DNA of 42,788 nt, from the NCBI RefSeq assembly GCF_002422095.1, contig NZ_DITB01000124.1, positions 1 through 42,788 on the forward strand. Direction: 5' to 3'. The DNA comes from Flavobacterium sp. UBA6195. Its GTDB lineage: Bacteria; Bacteroidota; Bacteroidia; Flavobacteriales; Flavobacteriaceae. Each line of letters opens with the position of its first letter. Position 1 is the stretch's first letter. Positions 22,638-30,053 of this stretch are shown here, one piece after another. The notes beneath the pieces are model-generated. The model was not told where the DNA came from and did not search any database. It saw only the letters and a list, made by a program, of their open reading frames with translations. The translations under genes were made by a program, and so were the position numbers.

Positions 22638-23402
22638 ATGAAAAGTACTTTTAATCCCGAATTTTTATATAAAAAAGAAGTCATCCAAAATTGTGTTACT
22701 AACTATTACAATTTAGGCACTTTTATTTATGAAGGAAATAGAAATAGCATCAAGATTTTTGATTTAGAAGACAGTACAATTTGTATTAAAGCATTCAAAA
22801 AACCACATCTTTTCAATAAAATAATGTATACTTATTTTAGAAAAAGTAAAGCAAAGCGTTCGTTTGAATATGCAAAATTATTGTTGGAAAAGGGAATTGG
22901 TACGCCAAAACCAATTGCTTATTATGAGAATTTTGATAGTCTAGGATTAAACGACAGCTATTATGTTAGCGAGTTTCTAAAGAGCGATTTTAGATATCGA
23001 GAACTATTAAAAATGGAAGATGAGGTGAAAAAAGAAGCTGTTTTAAGACAATTTGTTGCTTTTACCTATAAGTTACACCAAGCTAATATTGAATTTATTG
23101 ACCATTCCACAGGAAATACTTTGATTAAAGATTTAGGAAATGGACAATATGCTTTTTATTTAGTAGATTTAAATAGAACCAATTTCGATAAAAAATTGAC
23201 TTTTGAAGAGCGTATGAAAAACTTTTCGAAATTAACATCAAGCGAAGCTATTATTGCTATTATGAGCGATGAATATGCAAAATTATCAGGAGAAAATAAA
23301 GAAATGGTTTTCAATGCCATGTGGAAAGCTACACAGGAATTTCAACATCAGTTTTACAGAAAAAAAAGATTGAAAAAGAAATTAAAGTTCTGGAAAAAGT
23401 AG
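22638..23402 (+). CDS. Lipopolysaccharide (Kdo/InaA-type) kinase family protein
   Basis: A 254-aa protein kinase-like fold enzyme related to Kdo kinase and InaA, which phosphorylate sugars of the LPS inner core at the cytoplasmic face of the membrane. The likely ATP lysine is Lys51 (TICIKAFKKP), the catalytic loop is FIDHSTGNTLIK (Asp155, Asn160) and the metal Asp is in LVDLNR (Asp177). The C-terminus is very basic (KKRLKKKLKFWKK), suiting membrane binding. The start is ATG 22638; the open frame extends to a TTG at 22620, but ATG gives the usual N-terminus. It leads a plus-strand pair with the GT2 gene 24 nt downstream. Confidence 0.88.
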   Translation: MKSTFNPEFLYKKEVIQNCVTNYYNLGTFIYEGNRNSIKIFDLEDSTICIKAFKKPHLFNKIMYTYFRKSKAKRSFEYAKLLLEKGIGTPKPIAYYENFDSLGLNDSYYVSEFLKSDFRYRELLKMEDEVKKEAVLRQFVAFTYKLHQANIEFIDHSTGNTLIKDLGNGQYAFYLVDLNRTNFDKKLTFEERMKNFSKLTSSEAIIAIMSDEYAKLSGENKEMVFNAMWKATQEFQHQFYRKKRLKKKLKFWKK

Positions 23403-23426
23403 TATTTTCACTTTTTAATTCATTAG

Positions 23427-24239
23427 ATGAAAGTATCTGTTATTATTACTACTTACAATTCGGAAGAATGGCTTGCAAAAGTTCTCGAAGGTTACTGCAA
23501 CCAAACCGAGAAGGATTTTGAAGTAGTAATTGCAGACGATGGTTCCACTGAAAAAACGAAAGAAGTTATTGCTTCTTTTTCATCTAAATTTAAGTATCCC
23601 ATTATACATGTTTGGCAACCCGATGAAGGATTTCAAAAATGTAAAATACTGAATAAAGCAGTTTTAAAAACCAATTCAGATTATTTAATTTTTACTGATG
23701 GAGATTGTATTCCAAGAAAGGATTTTGTAGAAAAACATTTAAAGAATAAAGAAAAAGGCTATTTTTTATCTGGCGGTTATTTTAAATTACCAATGTTTAC
23801 ATCAAACAGTATTTCACCATTAGAAATTGAAAATGGTGATTGCTTTAGCATAAAATGGCTAATTAATAATGGTGTTGAAAAATCATTTAAATTATCTAAA
23901 TTAATAGAGAATAAATGGGTTTGTCAATTTTTAAATTGGGTAACTCCAACAAAGAAAACATTCAATGGTCACAATACTTCTTGTTTTAAAACAGATTTAC
24001 TAGCTGTAAACGGATTTAATGAAGAAATGCAATATGGTGGTTTGGATAGGGAAGTTGGTGAACGATTATTTAATTTAGGAATTCAGGCAAAACAAATTCG
24101 TTATAGTGCAGTTTGTATTCATTTAGACCATAAACGTTCTTATAAATCATCAGAAAGCATTGAGAAAAACAATACAATTAGAAGATATAATAGGAAACAT
24201 AATGTTATAAAAGTAAATAACGGAATTTACAAACTTTAA
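23427..24239 (+). CDS. Family 2 glycosyltransferase
   Basis: A 270-aa GT-A fold glycosyltransferase transferring a sugar from a nucleotide donor, probably to LPS or another surface glycan. The N-terminus is MKVSVIITTYNSEEWL, with the donor-binding DDGS at 37-40 and the metal-binding triad region FTDGDCIPRKDF (Asp-x-Asp). Later motifs FNGHNTSCFKTDLLAVNGFNEE and YGGLDREVGERL match the C-terminal galactosyltransferase-like acceptor region of one GT2 subgroup. No membrane helix is seen. It follows the kinase gene by 24 nt. Its TAA stop overlaps the stop of the convergent epimerase gene in a TTTAAA palindrome. Sugar specificity is unknown. Confidence 0.92.
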   Translation: MKVSVIITTYNSEEWLAKVLEGYCNQTEKDFEVVIADDGSTEKTKEVIASFSSKFKYPIIHVWQPDEGFQKCKILNKAVLKTNSDYLIFTDGDCIPRKDFVEKHLKNKEKGYFLSGGYFKLPMFTSNSISPLEIENGDCFSIKWLINNGVEKSFKLSKLIENKWVCQFLNWVTPTKKTFNGHNTSCFKTDLLAVNGFNEEMQYGGLDREVGERLFNLGIQAKQIRYSAVCIHLDHKRSYKSSESIEKNNTIRRYNRKHNVIKVNNGIYKL

Positions 24240-25255
24240 ACTTTGTAATAGTTTTTATACCAATTTATAAAATTAGCTACCCCTTCTTTTATACTTGTTT
24301 TAGGAGTATAGCCAGTATCAGTAATTAATTCATCAATATTAGCCCAAGTTTTTTCTACGTCTCCTGGTTGCATTGGCAACATTTCTTTTTCGGCAGTAAT
24401 TCCTGTATTCTTTTCAATTTCAGAAATAAAGTCAATTAGTTTTACAGGTTCATTGTTTCCAATATTATAAATTTTATACTTTTTATCTGATAAATTAATA
24501 GTATCAAATTGATCAACAATAGCAGTTATTCCATTAATAATATCATCTATATAGGTAAAGTCTCGAGATAAATTACCATTATTGAAAACTTTAATAGGAC
24601 GATTATTTAAAATGGCATCAGTAAATAAAAACATAGCCATATCTGGTCTTCCCCAAGGTCCATAAACTGTAAAAAAGCGTAAACCAATTGTTTTAATATT
24701 GTATAAATAACTATAAGTATGCGCCATTAATTCATTAGATTTTTTAGTGGCTGCATATAAACTTATTGGATGATCAACATTATCTTCAGTTGAAAACGGA
24801 ATTTTTTCATTTAAACCATAAACACTTGAGCTACTTGCAAAAAGAAGTTTTTCTATTTTGAAATTTCTACAGCATTCTAAGATGTTTAAAAACCCCATTA
24901 CATTACTCTCTGCATAAACAAAAGGATTTTCAATACTATATCTAACACCAGCTTGGGCAGCTAAGTTAATAACAATATCAAAATTTTCTTTTTCAAATAA
25001 AGTAGGTAGATTTTCTCTGTCTTCAATATTAATTTTAGTAAACTTAAACTTATTACCTAATGCGCTTTCGTATAATTTATTGTAAGAAAGGTTTTTCTCA
25101 ACAATACCTAGCTCATTTAACCTAGCTAATTTTAAATTAGGGTCATAATAATCATTTAAGTTATCTAGCCCTATTACTTCATGGTTTAAAGCAATAAACT
25201 TTTGACATAAATGAAACCCAATGAATCCAGCTGCACCTGTTACTAATATTTTCAT
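24236..25255 (-). CDS. NAD-dependent epimerase, UDP-glucuronate 4-epimerase-like
   Basis: A 339-aa short-chain dehydrogenase-type epimerase. The Rossmann motif is VTGAAGFIGFHL (Gly7, Gly10, Gly13). The insert GLDNLNDYYDPNLKLARL is typical of the UDP-glucuronate 4-epimerase (CapI/LspL) branch rather than GalE. Catalytic residues are Ser-rich FASSSSVYG and Tyr-x-x-x-Lys in LYAATKKSNELMAH. FFTVYGPWGRPDMA and the C-terminal GVANFINWYKNYY are also branch-typical. The likely product, UDP-galacturonate, is a precursor for acidic surface polysaccharide. It has its own -7 box and ends against the GT2 gene. Confidence 0.9.
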   Translation of the reverse strand: MKILVTGAAGFIGFHLCQKFIALNHEVIGLDNLNDYYDPNLKLARLNELGIVEKNLSYNKLYESALGNKFKFTKINIEDRENLPTLFEKENFDIVINLAAQAGVRYSIENPFVYAESNVMGFLNILECCRNFKIEKLLFASSSSVYGLNEKIPFSTEDNVDHPISLYAATKKSNELMAHTYSYLYNIKTIGLRFFTVYGPWGRPDMAMFLFTDAILNNRPIKVFNNGNLSRDFTYIDDIINGITAIVDQFDTINLSDKKYKIYNIGNNEPVKLIDFISEIEKNTGITAEKEMLPMQPGDVEKTWANIDELITDTGYTPKTSIKEGVANFINWYKNYYKV

Positions 25256-25272
25256 GTAAAAAAATCTTTAGC

Positions 25273-25280
25273 CAAAGATA
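25273..25280 (-). promoter_or_regulatory. -7 box upstream of the epimerase gene
   Basis: TATCTTTG on the minus strand, an exact match to TAnnTTTG, in the 29-nt gap between two polysaccharide genes, with 17 nt between the box and the ATG at 25255. The -33 TTG is not evident. Confidence 0.5.
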
Positions 25281-25284
25281 AAAT

Positions 25285-26340
25285 TTAATTGCTTTTAAAG
25301 AAATTTTTAAAGTAATTAAATTTCTTACGCATTTTAAACTTGCGAATAAGATTTAATGGTTTTTTCTTTAATTTGGTATTGGTTTTAGAATTTAAAAAAT
25401 CAAGACTTGCACTAATAATCCGTTCACTAGATTTTCCATCGAAATAAGGATGTTCATTATTAATAAAAACACTTATTTTATCCATTAACTCTTTTGGTTT
25501 GCTAAGAGCTAAGCGAATGTTTTTCTCTAAATCTTTAGCTTCAAGTGTATTTATGAAATAGTCAAACGGTTTGTTGTTATTAAATGTAACAACTGGTTTT
25601 TCTTGAATCATAAACTCTGTAATAATTGAAGAAGTATCTGCAATTAATACATCAGCGTTTTTTAATGGAAGTAATGAATCTAAGAAAGGAATGTATGTTA
25701 CATTATCATATTGTTCTAATTGTTTAAATTTTTGAACAATTTCAGCATCCATTTTTGGATGTAAATTGATAATCCAATTCCATTCATTATTTTCTATTAA
25801 TTTTTTTATAACATTATAAACTTCATTATTATGAGCTAAACTTAATGAGGTTGTAAATGTTGAAGCAAGAAATAGTGTGGGTTTTGAATCTTTTTTACTT
25901 TCTGTTTTTGGAAATAACACATCAACTTTTGACCAGCCTGTTTCTACTACTTTAAAAAAACTATGTTTTTTTTCTAATTTCTTAAAATAAGTTGTTGTAG
26001 ACGGTCCTTGAGTACAATATAAATCAAAGAAACCTCTAATTCTAAAATGGCCTTTGTCTTTATTTCTTTTGTTAACACTAAAGCCGTGAAAAACTTGTAC
26101 TTTAATTCCAGGAAAAAAATGAGGAACTTCATTTGCAGCAACTAAAACGACATCGGGTTTGTAATTTATAACTTCATCAACTGTATTAAGAAGATTTTCG
26201 TTTTTAGATAATTTACTTTTAGTTGCCTCAATTTCTACAAACCACTTTGCCTCAAAGCCTCTTTTTTTAATTTCGGCATCTAAAGGTCTTCCTATTGGAA
26301 TACTGTATGGATGTGCTATGTAAATTAAAAATTTCTGCAT
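25285..26340 (-). CDS. CDP-glycerol glycerophosphotransferase family protein
   Basis: A 351-aa GT-B-like transferase of the family that polymerises glycerol- or ribitol-phosphate in teichoic acids and related capsules. Visible motifs are VQVFHGFSVNK (the family's HG-x(3)-K loop), FLASTFTTSLSLAHNNEVY, WIINLHPKMD (HP motif) and ADVLIADTSSIITEFMIQEKPVV, the donor-binding DxSS segment. The C-tail (KLKKKPLNLIRKFKMRKKF) is strongly basic and likely binds membrane phospholipid. A Gram-negative host suggests a phosphodiester-linked surface glycan rather than teichoic acid. It lies 1 nt after the GT9 gene. Confidence 0.85.
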   Translation of the reverse strand: MQKFLIYIAHPYSIPIGRPLDAEIKKRGFEAKWFVEIEATKSKLSKNENLLNTVDEVINYKPDVVLVAANEVPHFFPGIKVQVFHGFSVNKRNKDKGHFRIRGFFDLYCTQGPSTTTYFKKLEKKHSFFKVVETGWSKVDVLFPKTESKKDSKPTLFLASTFTTSLSLAHNNEVYNVIKKLIENNEWNWIINLHPKMDAEIVQKFKQLEQYDNVTYIPFLDSLLPLKNADVLIADTSSIITEFMIQEKPVVTFNNNKPFDYFINTLEAKDLEKNIRLALSKPKELMDKISVFINNEHPYFDGKSSERIISASLDFLNSKTNTKLKKKPLNLIRKFKMRKKFNYFKNFFKSN

Positions 26341-26341
26341 G

Positions 26342-27409
26342 TTATTTTAAATGATCTTTTAAAAAGTTTGAAAGTGACTCCATGAATAAATTTGGAGTAA
26401 GTTTATTGTAAAACATATTGTTGTTTTCTTTTAATTCTTTGGCTGATAAATCTTGTTTTAATTCAGGAAAATAATCAAAAACATGTATTCCAATATTGTT
26501 TTTGCCATCTTCAAAAACACTCCAACTTTCCTTTTTTATCCACGGTGAAAAAATAGTAAATGTTGGTTTTTGAAGTGATTTGGCAATATTTATAGCTCCA
26601 CCGTCATTACCAATCATTAGGTTACAGTTATTTACAATTTTAATTAGTGACCTTAAATCGGTGCCAATCAAATCAAAAACAATTTTTTCTTGTGTTAATT
26701 TGTTACAAGTGTTAAATAGTTTTTTTGCTTTTTCTTTTTGGTTTTCAGTATAATTAAAAAGTATTTTAACATCAAAATTGGCAGCAACAAAGTCAATTAC
26801 TTCTGAAAGATAGTTCTCAGGATAGGTTTTAGAAGCTTCACTACCAAAAATACTTACTATAATTACTTTATCAGTATCACCGTCAATTCCATTTTTTTTA
26901 AATAGAATATTAGTCTCTTCTTTTTCAGAATCCGTTATAAATAACTTTGGATAAGGATCAATATTATTTTTATGAATCAATTGTTCAAATAAACTTATTT
27001 TTCGTTCAATTGCCAATCCGTAAAAACTTTTGGGCTCATCTGCATGGTTAACTTTTGTATTATAAGCAATTTGTAATCCTTTGTTTTTAAAACCAATCCT
27101 TTTATTTGCACCAGAAAGTAATGTAATAATTCCACTTTCTAATTTAGCATATGCATCAATTACGATGTCATATTTTTCTTTTCTAATTTTTAAAGCAAAT
27201 AAAATTAAATTGAGCCCGTTTTTATGTTTTTTACTGTCAAAAACAACAATATTATCAATATTAGGATTGTTTTCAAGTACAGGTAAAGTAAAGTCATACA
27301 CCAAATAATCTATTTGAGCATCTGGATATTCAGTTTTAAGATTATTACAAATAATAGAACTTATTAAGACATCTCCTATAACTTTTTGTTGTATGACTAA
27401 AATTTTCAT
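26342..27409 (-). CDS. Family 9 glycosyltransferase (heptosyltransferase-like)
   Basis: A 355-aa GT-B fold enzyme of the LPS heptosyltransferase family. The start MKILVIQQKVIGDVLISSII is the usual N-terminal strand and glycine loop (split: ILVIQQKVIGDVL). The central DAYAKLESGIITLLSGANKRIGF and the donor site IGNDGGAINIAKSLQKPTFTIFSP follow; here the usual His of the DxxxxH motif is Asn (GGAINIA). FGSEASKTYPENYLSEVI marks the second Rossmann domain. The acceptor is probably the LPS core; the donor may not be heptose. Its start codon touches the dapD stop codon with no gap, so it is transcribed from the dapD promoter. Confidence 0.88.
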   Translation of the reverse strand: MKILVIQQKVIGDVLISSIICNNLKTEYPDAQIDYLVYDFTLPVLENNPNIDNIVVFDSKKHKNGLNLILFALKIRKEKYDIVIDAYAKLESGIITLLSGANKRIGFKNKGLQIAYNTKVNHADEPKSFYGLAIERKISLFEQLIHKNNIDPYPKLFITDSEKEETNILFKKNGIDGDTDKVIIVSIFGSEASKTYPENYLSEVIDFVAANFDVKILFNYTENQKEKAKKLFNTCNKLTQEKIVFDLIGTDLRSLIKIVNNCNLMIGNDGGAINIAKSLQKPTFTIFSPWIKKESWSVFEDGKNNIGIHVFDYFPELKQDLSAKELKENNNMFYNKLTPNLFMESLSNFLKDHLK

Positions 27410-28225
27410 TTATACCGCTACGTTGTATTCTCTCAATGCATCATTTAAAGAAGTCTTCAAATCGGTTGAAGGTTTTCTTTGCCCAATGATAATTGCACAA
27501 GGCACTTGATAATCGCCAGCTGGGAATTTCTTCGTATAACTTCCAGGAATTACTACCGAACGAGCCGGAACAACTCCTTTGTATTCAATAGGTTCATCTC
27601 CTGTTACGTCAATAATTTTAGTAGAACCAGTCAAACACACATTCGCACCTAAAACCGCTTCTTTCCCTACATGAACACCTTCTACCACAATACATCTTGA
27701 ACCGATGAAAGCACCATCTTCAATAATTACTGGAGCGGCTTGTAATGGTTCTAAAACACCACCAATTCCAACACCACCAGAAAGGTGAACATGTTTTCCA
27801 ATTTGTGCACAACTTCCTACGGTTGCCCAAGTATCTACCATCGTGCCTTCATCTACATAAGCTCCAATGTTTACATAACTTGGCATTAAAATTACACCAC
27901 TTGAAATAAAAGCACCATATCTTGCTACTGCATTTGGAACTACACGAATTCCTTTTTCTGCATAATTGCGTTTCAACAACATTTTATCGTGATATTCAAA
28001 AATACCTGATTCCCAAGTTTCCATTTTTTGAATAGGGAAGTACATCACTACTGCTTTTTTAACCCATTCGTTTACTTGCCAGCCATTTTCAACTGGTTCT
28101 GCAACACGAAGTTTTCCGCTATCTAATAATTCGATAACTTCTCTGATGGCTTTTTGCGTAGTTTCTTCTTGTAATAAAGCACGATTTTCCCATGCTTGTT
28201 CTATTGTAGCTTGTAAATTGGTCAT
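27410..28225 (-). CDS. dapD: 2,3,4,5-tetrahydropyridine-2,6-dicarboxylate N-succinyltransferase
   Basis: A 271-aa cytoplasmic enzyme of the succinylase branch of diaminopimelate and lysine synthesis, transferring succinyl from succinyl-CoA. A helical N-domain (MTNLQATIEQAWENR) is followed by a left-handed beta-helix of hexapeptide repeats (~105-225): GAFISSGVILMPSYVNIGAY, VDEGTMVDTWATVGSCAQIG, HVHLSGGVGIGGVLEP and DGAFIGSRCIVVEGVHVG. The C-terminus VVPARSVVIPGSY and PCAIIIGQRKPSTD match DapD. The length is normal. It leads the minus-strand transcript into the polysaccharide genes, an odd pairing of housekeeping and surface genes. Confidence 0.96.
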   Translation of the reverse strand: MTNLQATIEQAWENRALLQEETTQKAIREVIELLDSGKLRVAEPVENGWQVNEWVKKAVVMYFPIQKMETWESGIFEYHDKMLLKRNYAEKGIRVVPNAVARYGAFISSGVILMPSYVNIGAYVDEGTMVDTWATVGSCAQIGKHVHLSGGVGIGGVLEPLQAAPVIIEDGAFIGSRCIVVEGVHVGKEAVLGANVCLTGSTKIIDVTGDEPIEYKGVVPARSVVIPGSYTKKFPAGDYQVPCAIIIGQRKPSTDLKTSLNDALREYNVAV

Positions 28226-28245
28226 GATTGTAAAAATTTGTGATG

Positions 28246-28273
28246 CAAAGATAAATCATTTGTTTGAAAGCAA
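28246..28273 (-). promoter_or_regulatory. Promoter of dapD
   Basis: TTG (28271-28273), a 17-nt spacer and TATCTTTG (28253-28246), an exact Bacteroidetes -7 box on the minus strand, 20 nt before the ATG. Confidence 0.72.
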
Positions 28274-28320
28274 AAATCAATAGTTTAAAGTTTGGTGCCT
28301 ATTTTGTTAAACAAATGCGT

Positions 28321-28328
28321 TATTTTTG
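28321..28328 (+). promoter_or_regulatory. -7 box upstream of ruvX
   Basis: TATTTTTG fits TAnnTTTG, 12 nt before the ATG. The nearest TTG (28304-28306 region) is only 14 nt upstream, so the -33 element is unclear. Confidence 0.45.
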
Positions 28329-28340
28329 TAAAAAAATAAA

Positions 28341-28754
28341 ATGTCAAGAATATTAGCCATAGATTACGGAATCAAAAGAACAGGAATTGCCGTTACTGAT
28401 GAAATGCAGATGATAGCTTTTGGGCTAACTACAATTCCATCCGAAACTGCAATTGCTTTTTTAAAAGATTATTTTTCGAAAGAAAAAGTAGCCTGTGTAA
28501 TTGTTGGCGAACCTAAGCAAATGGACGGTACACCTTCGCAAAGTGCCGAAATTATCAATGCGTTTGTGGTAAAATTTCAAGCAGCTTTTCCTGAAATGCC
28601 TGTGAATAGAGTAGATGAACGTTTTACATCCAAAATGGCGTTTCAAACCATGATTGATAGTGGTTTAAATAAAAAACAACGCCAAAATAAAGCGTTGGTT
28701 GACGAAATTGCTGCAACAATTATACTTCAAGATTATTTACGTTATAAAAAATAG
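28341..28754 (+). CDS. ruvX: RuvX/YqgF family RNase H-fold nuclease
   Basis: A 137-aa RNase H-fold protein of the YqgF/RuvX family, a putative Holliday-junction resolvase also linked to 16S rRNA 5' maturation. Motifs are LAIDYGIKRTGIAVTDE (first acidic residue Asp8), VIVGEPKQMDGTPSQSA (the Glu strand), VDERFTSKMAF and the C-terminal VDEIAATIILQDYL (last Asp). The size is typical. It is the first gene of the ruvX-def-DUF5606-mazG set on the plus strand, an order I recall as common in flavobacteria. Its TAG stop directly abuts the -7 box of def. Confidence 0.94.
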   Translation: MSRILAIDYGIKRTGIAVTDEMQMIAFGLTTIPSETAIAFLKDYFSKEKVACVIVGEPKQMDGTPSQSAEIINAFVVKFQAAFPEMPVNRVDERFTSKMAFQTMIDSGLNKKQRQNKALVDEIAATIILQDYLRYKK

Positions 28755-28762
28755 TACTTTTG
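28755..28762 (+). promoter_or_regulatory. -7 box upstream of def
   Basis: TACTTTTG fits TAnnTTTG and begins at the base after the ruvX stop codon. No TTG at -33. A 7-nt repeat array occupies the leader from 28773 to the start. Confidence 0.5.
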
Positions 28763-28772
28763 CACTCGAAAT

Positions 28773-28807
28773 TTAGAATTCAGAAGTTAGAAATTAGAAA
28801 TTACAGA
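28773..28807 (+). repeat. Five-unit 7-nt repeat array in the def leader
   Basis: Five consecutive heptamers of consensus TTAGAAA (variants TTAGAAT, TCAGAAG, TTACAGA) run from 28773 to 28807 and end 2 nt before the ATG. Confidence 0.85.
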
Positions 28808-28809
28808 TT

Positions 28810-29397
28810 ATGATTTTACCAATATACGGATACGGAGAACCAGTTTTACGTAAAGTAGGAGAGGACATTACACCAGAATATCCGAATCTTAAAGAAACAA
28901 TTACTAATATGTATGACACAATGTATCATGCACATGGCGTTGGTTTGGCGGCTCCACAAGTTGGGTTACCGATTCGCTTGTTTATTGTAGATACCGAACC
29001 TTTTAGCGATAGTGATGACGTTTCTAAAGAAGAAGCAGCATTAATGAAAGAGTTCAAGAAAACGTTCATTAATGCAAAAATCATCAAAGAAGAAGGCGAT
29101 ATTTGGGGATTCAACGAAGGTTGTTTGAGTATTCCAGATGTGCGTGAAGATGTTTTTCGCCATGATACCATTACAATTGAATATTTTGACGAAGATTTCA
29201 ATAAGAAGACTGAAGTATATGATGGTTTAATCGCGCGTGTTATCCAACATGAGTACGACCACATCGAAGGAATTTTATTTACCGATCACTTATCGATGTT
29301 GAAAAAGAAGCTAATTGGGAAGAAATTGCAAAACATCATGGATGGTAAAGCAAGACCTGATTATAAAATGAAATACGTAAACAAAAAAGGACGTTAA
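28810..29397 (+). CDS. def: Peptide deformylase
   Basis: A 195-aa metalloenzyme removing the N-formyl group from nascent proteins. All three motifs are intact: GVGLAAPQVG (43-52), EGCLSIP (103-109, metal Cys) and QHEYDHIEG (HEYDH at 147-151, two metal His and catalytic Glu). Compared with short deformylases there is an extended acidic loop (~62-82, DTEPFSDSDDVSKEEAALMK) common in Bacteroidetes. Another gene for this enzyme is not seen here. The start follows a heptamer array that may form the 5' leader. Confidence 0.96.
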   Translation: MILPIYGYGEPVLRKVGEDITPEYPNLKETITNMYDTMYHAHGVGLAAPQVGLPIRLFIVDTEPFSDSDDVSKEEAALMKEFKKTFINAKIIKEEGDIWGFNEGCLSIPDVREDVFRHDTITIEYFDEDFNKKTEVYDGLIARVIQHEYDHIEGILFTDHLSMLKKKLIGKKLQNIMDGKARPDYKMKYVNKKGR

Positions 29398-29430
29398 TTG
29401 CAGTATTCAGTAAAATTTAATTTCTTTTAA

Positions 29431-29458
29431 ACTTTTTACTTTTTACTTTTCACTTTTT
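29431..29458 (+). repeat. Four-unit 7-nt repeat array upstream of the DUF5606 gene
   Basis: Four heptamers of consensus ACTTTTT (one is ACTTTTC) lie just upstream of the -7 box at 29471, spanning the place where a -33 element would be. Confidence 0.85.
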
Positions 29459-29470
29459 ACTTTAAAATAA

Positions 29471-29478
29471 TATATTTG
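29471..29478 (+). promoter_or_regulatory. -7 box upstream of the DUF5606 gene
   Basis: TATATTTG fits TAnnTTTG, 22 nt before the ATG. The -33 region is inside the ACTTTTT array and has no TTG. Confidence 0.5.
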
Positions 29479-29500
29479 CCTACCTTAATAAGTAAGAAAC

Positions 29501-29932
29501 ATGAGCATTCAAAAAATATTAGCTATTTCTGGGAAACCAGGTTTATATGAATTAAAAATTCAAACACGTACAGGATTTGTTGCCGAATCTTTATTAGACG
29601 GAAAAAAGATAACTGTAGGAATGAGAGCTAACGTAAGTTTGTTATCAGAAATTGCAGTTTATACGTATTCTGAAGAAGTGCGTTTAGCAGAAGTTTTCAA
29701 AGCAATTGCTACGAAAGAAAACGACGGTATGGCAATGTCTCATAAAGAAGACGATGCAAAATTAAAAGCATACTTCAGAGAAATTTTACCAGAATTTGAC
29801 GAAGATAGAGTATATACTTCTGACATCAAGAAAATTTTAAACTGGTACAATTTGTTACAACCTAAAGGTTTCGTTTCGTTAGAAGCGTTATCTAAAGAAG
29901 TAAAAGAAGAAGAAGCTCCAGCTGCTGAATAA
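29501..29932 (+). CDS. DUF5606 domain protein
   Basis: A 143-aa cytoplasmic protein of a family conserved in Bacteroidetes (DUF5606) with no known function. The N-terminal half is a small beta unit with MSIQKILAISGKPGLYELKI (strand, KPGLY turn), FVAESLLDGKKITVGMRANVS and SEIAVYTYSEEVRLAEVF. The C-terminal half is helical and acidic (LKAYFREILPEFDEDRVYTSD, IKKILNWYNLL). The final residues KEEEAPAAE are low in complexity. The beta part reminds one of small RNA- or ribosome-binding folds, but that is only impression. It sits between def and mazG and ends in a terminator. Confidence 0.9.
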   Translation: MSIQKILAISGKPGLYELKIQTRTGFVAESLLDGKKITVGMRANVSLLSEIAVYTYSEEVRLAEVFKAIATKENDGMAMSHKEDDAKLKAYFREILPEFDEDRVYTSDIKKILNWYNLLQPKGFVSLEALSKEVKEEEAPAAE

Positions 29933-29953
29933 GCATTGGAAAAATTATACTTT

Positions 29954-29990
29954 AAAATCCTGCGTTTTCCACGTGGGATTTTTTATTTTT
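29954..29990 (+). terminator. Terminator after the DUF5606 gene
   Basis: AAAATCC (29954-29960) pairs with GGATTTT (29976-29982), with an inner CGT/ACG pairing, followed by a T-rich tail. It starts 21 nt after the stop codon. Confidence 0.8.
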
Positions 29991-30020
29991 ACAGAAGCAA
30001 GAACAATTTTCAGGCTATTT

Positions 30021-30044
30021 AACAATTCAACAATTTAACAATTC
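30021..30044 (+). repeat. Three-unit 8-nt repeat before mazG
   Basis: Three tandem octamers of consensus AACAATTC (middle one AACAATTT) end 9 nt before the mazG start codon. Confidence 0.8.
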
Positions 30045-30053
30045 AACTCCAAA

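Noticed and set aside
28926..29264. 112-codon minus-strand open frame
   Set aside because: Entirely inside the peptide deformylase gene on the other strand, whose three catalytic motifs are intact.
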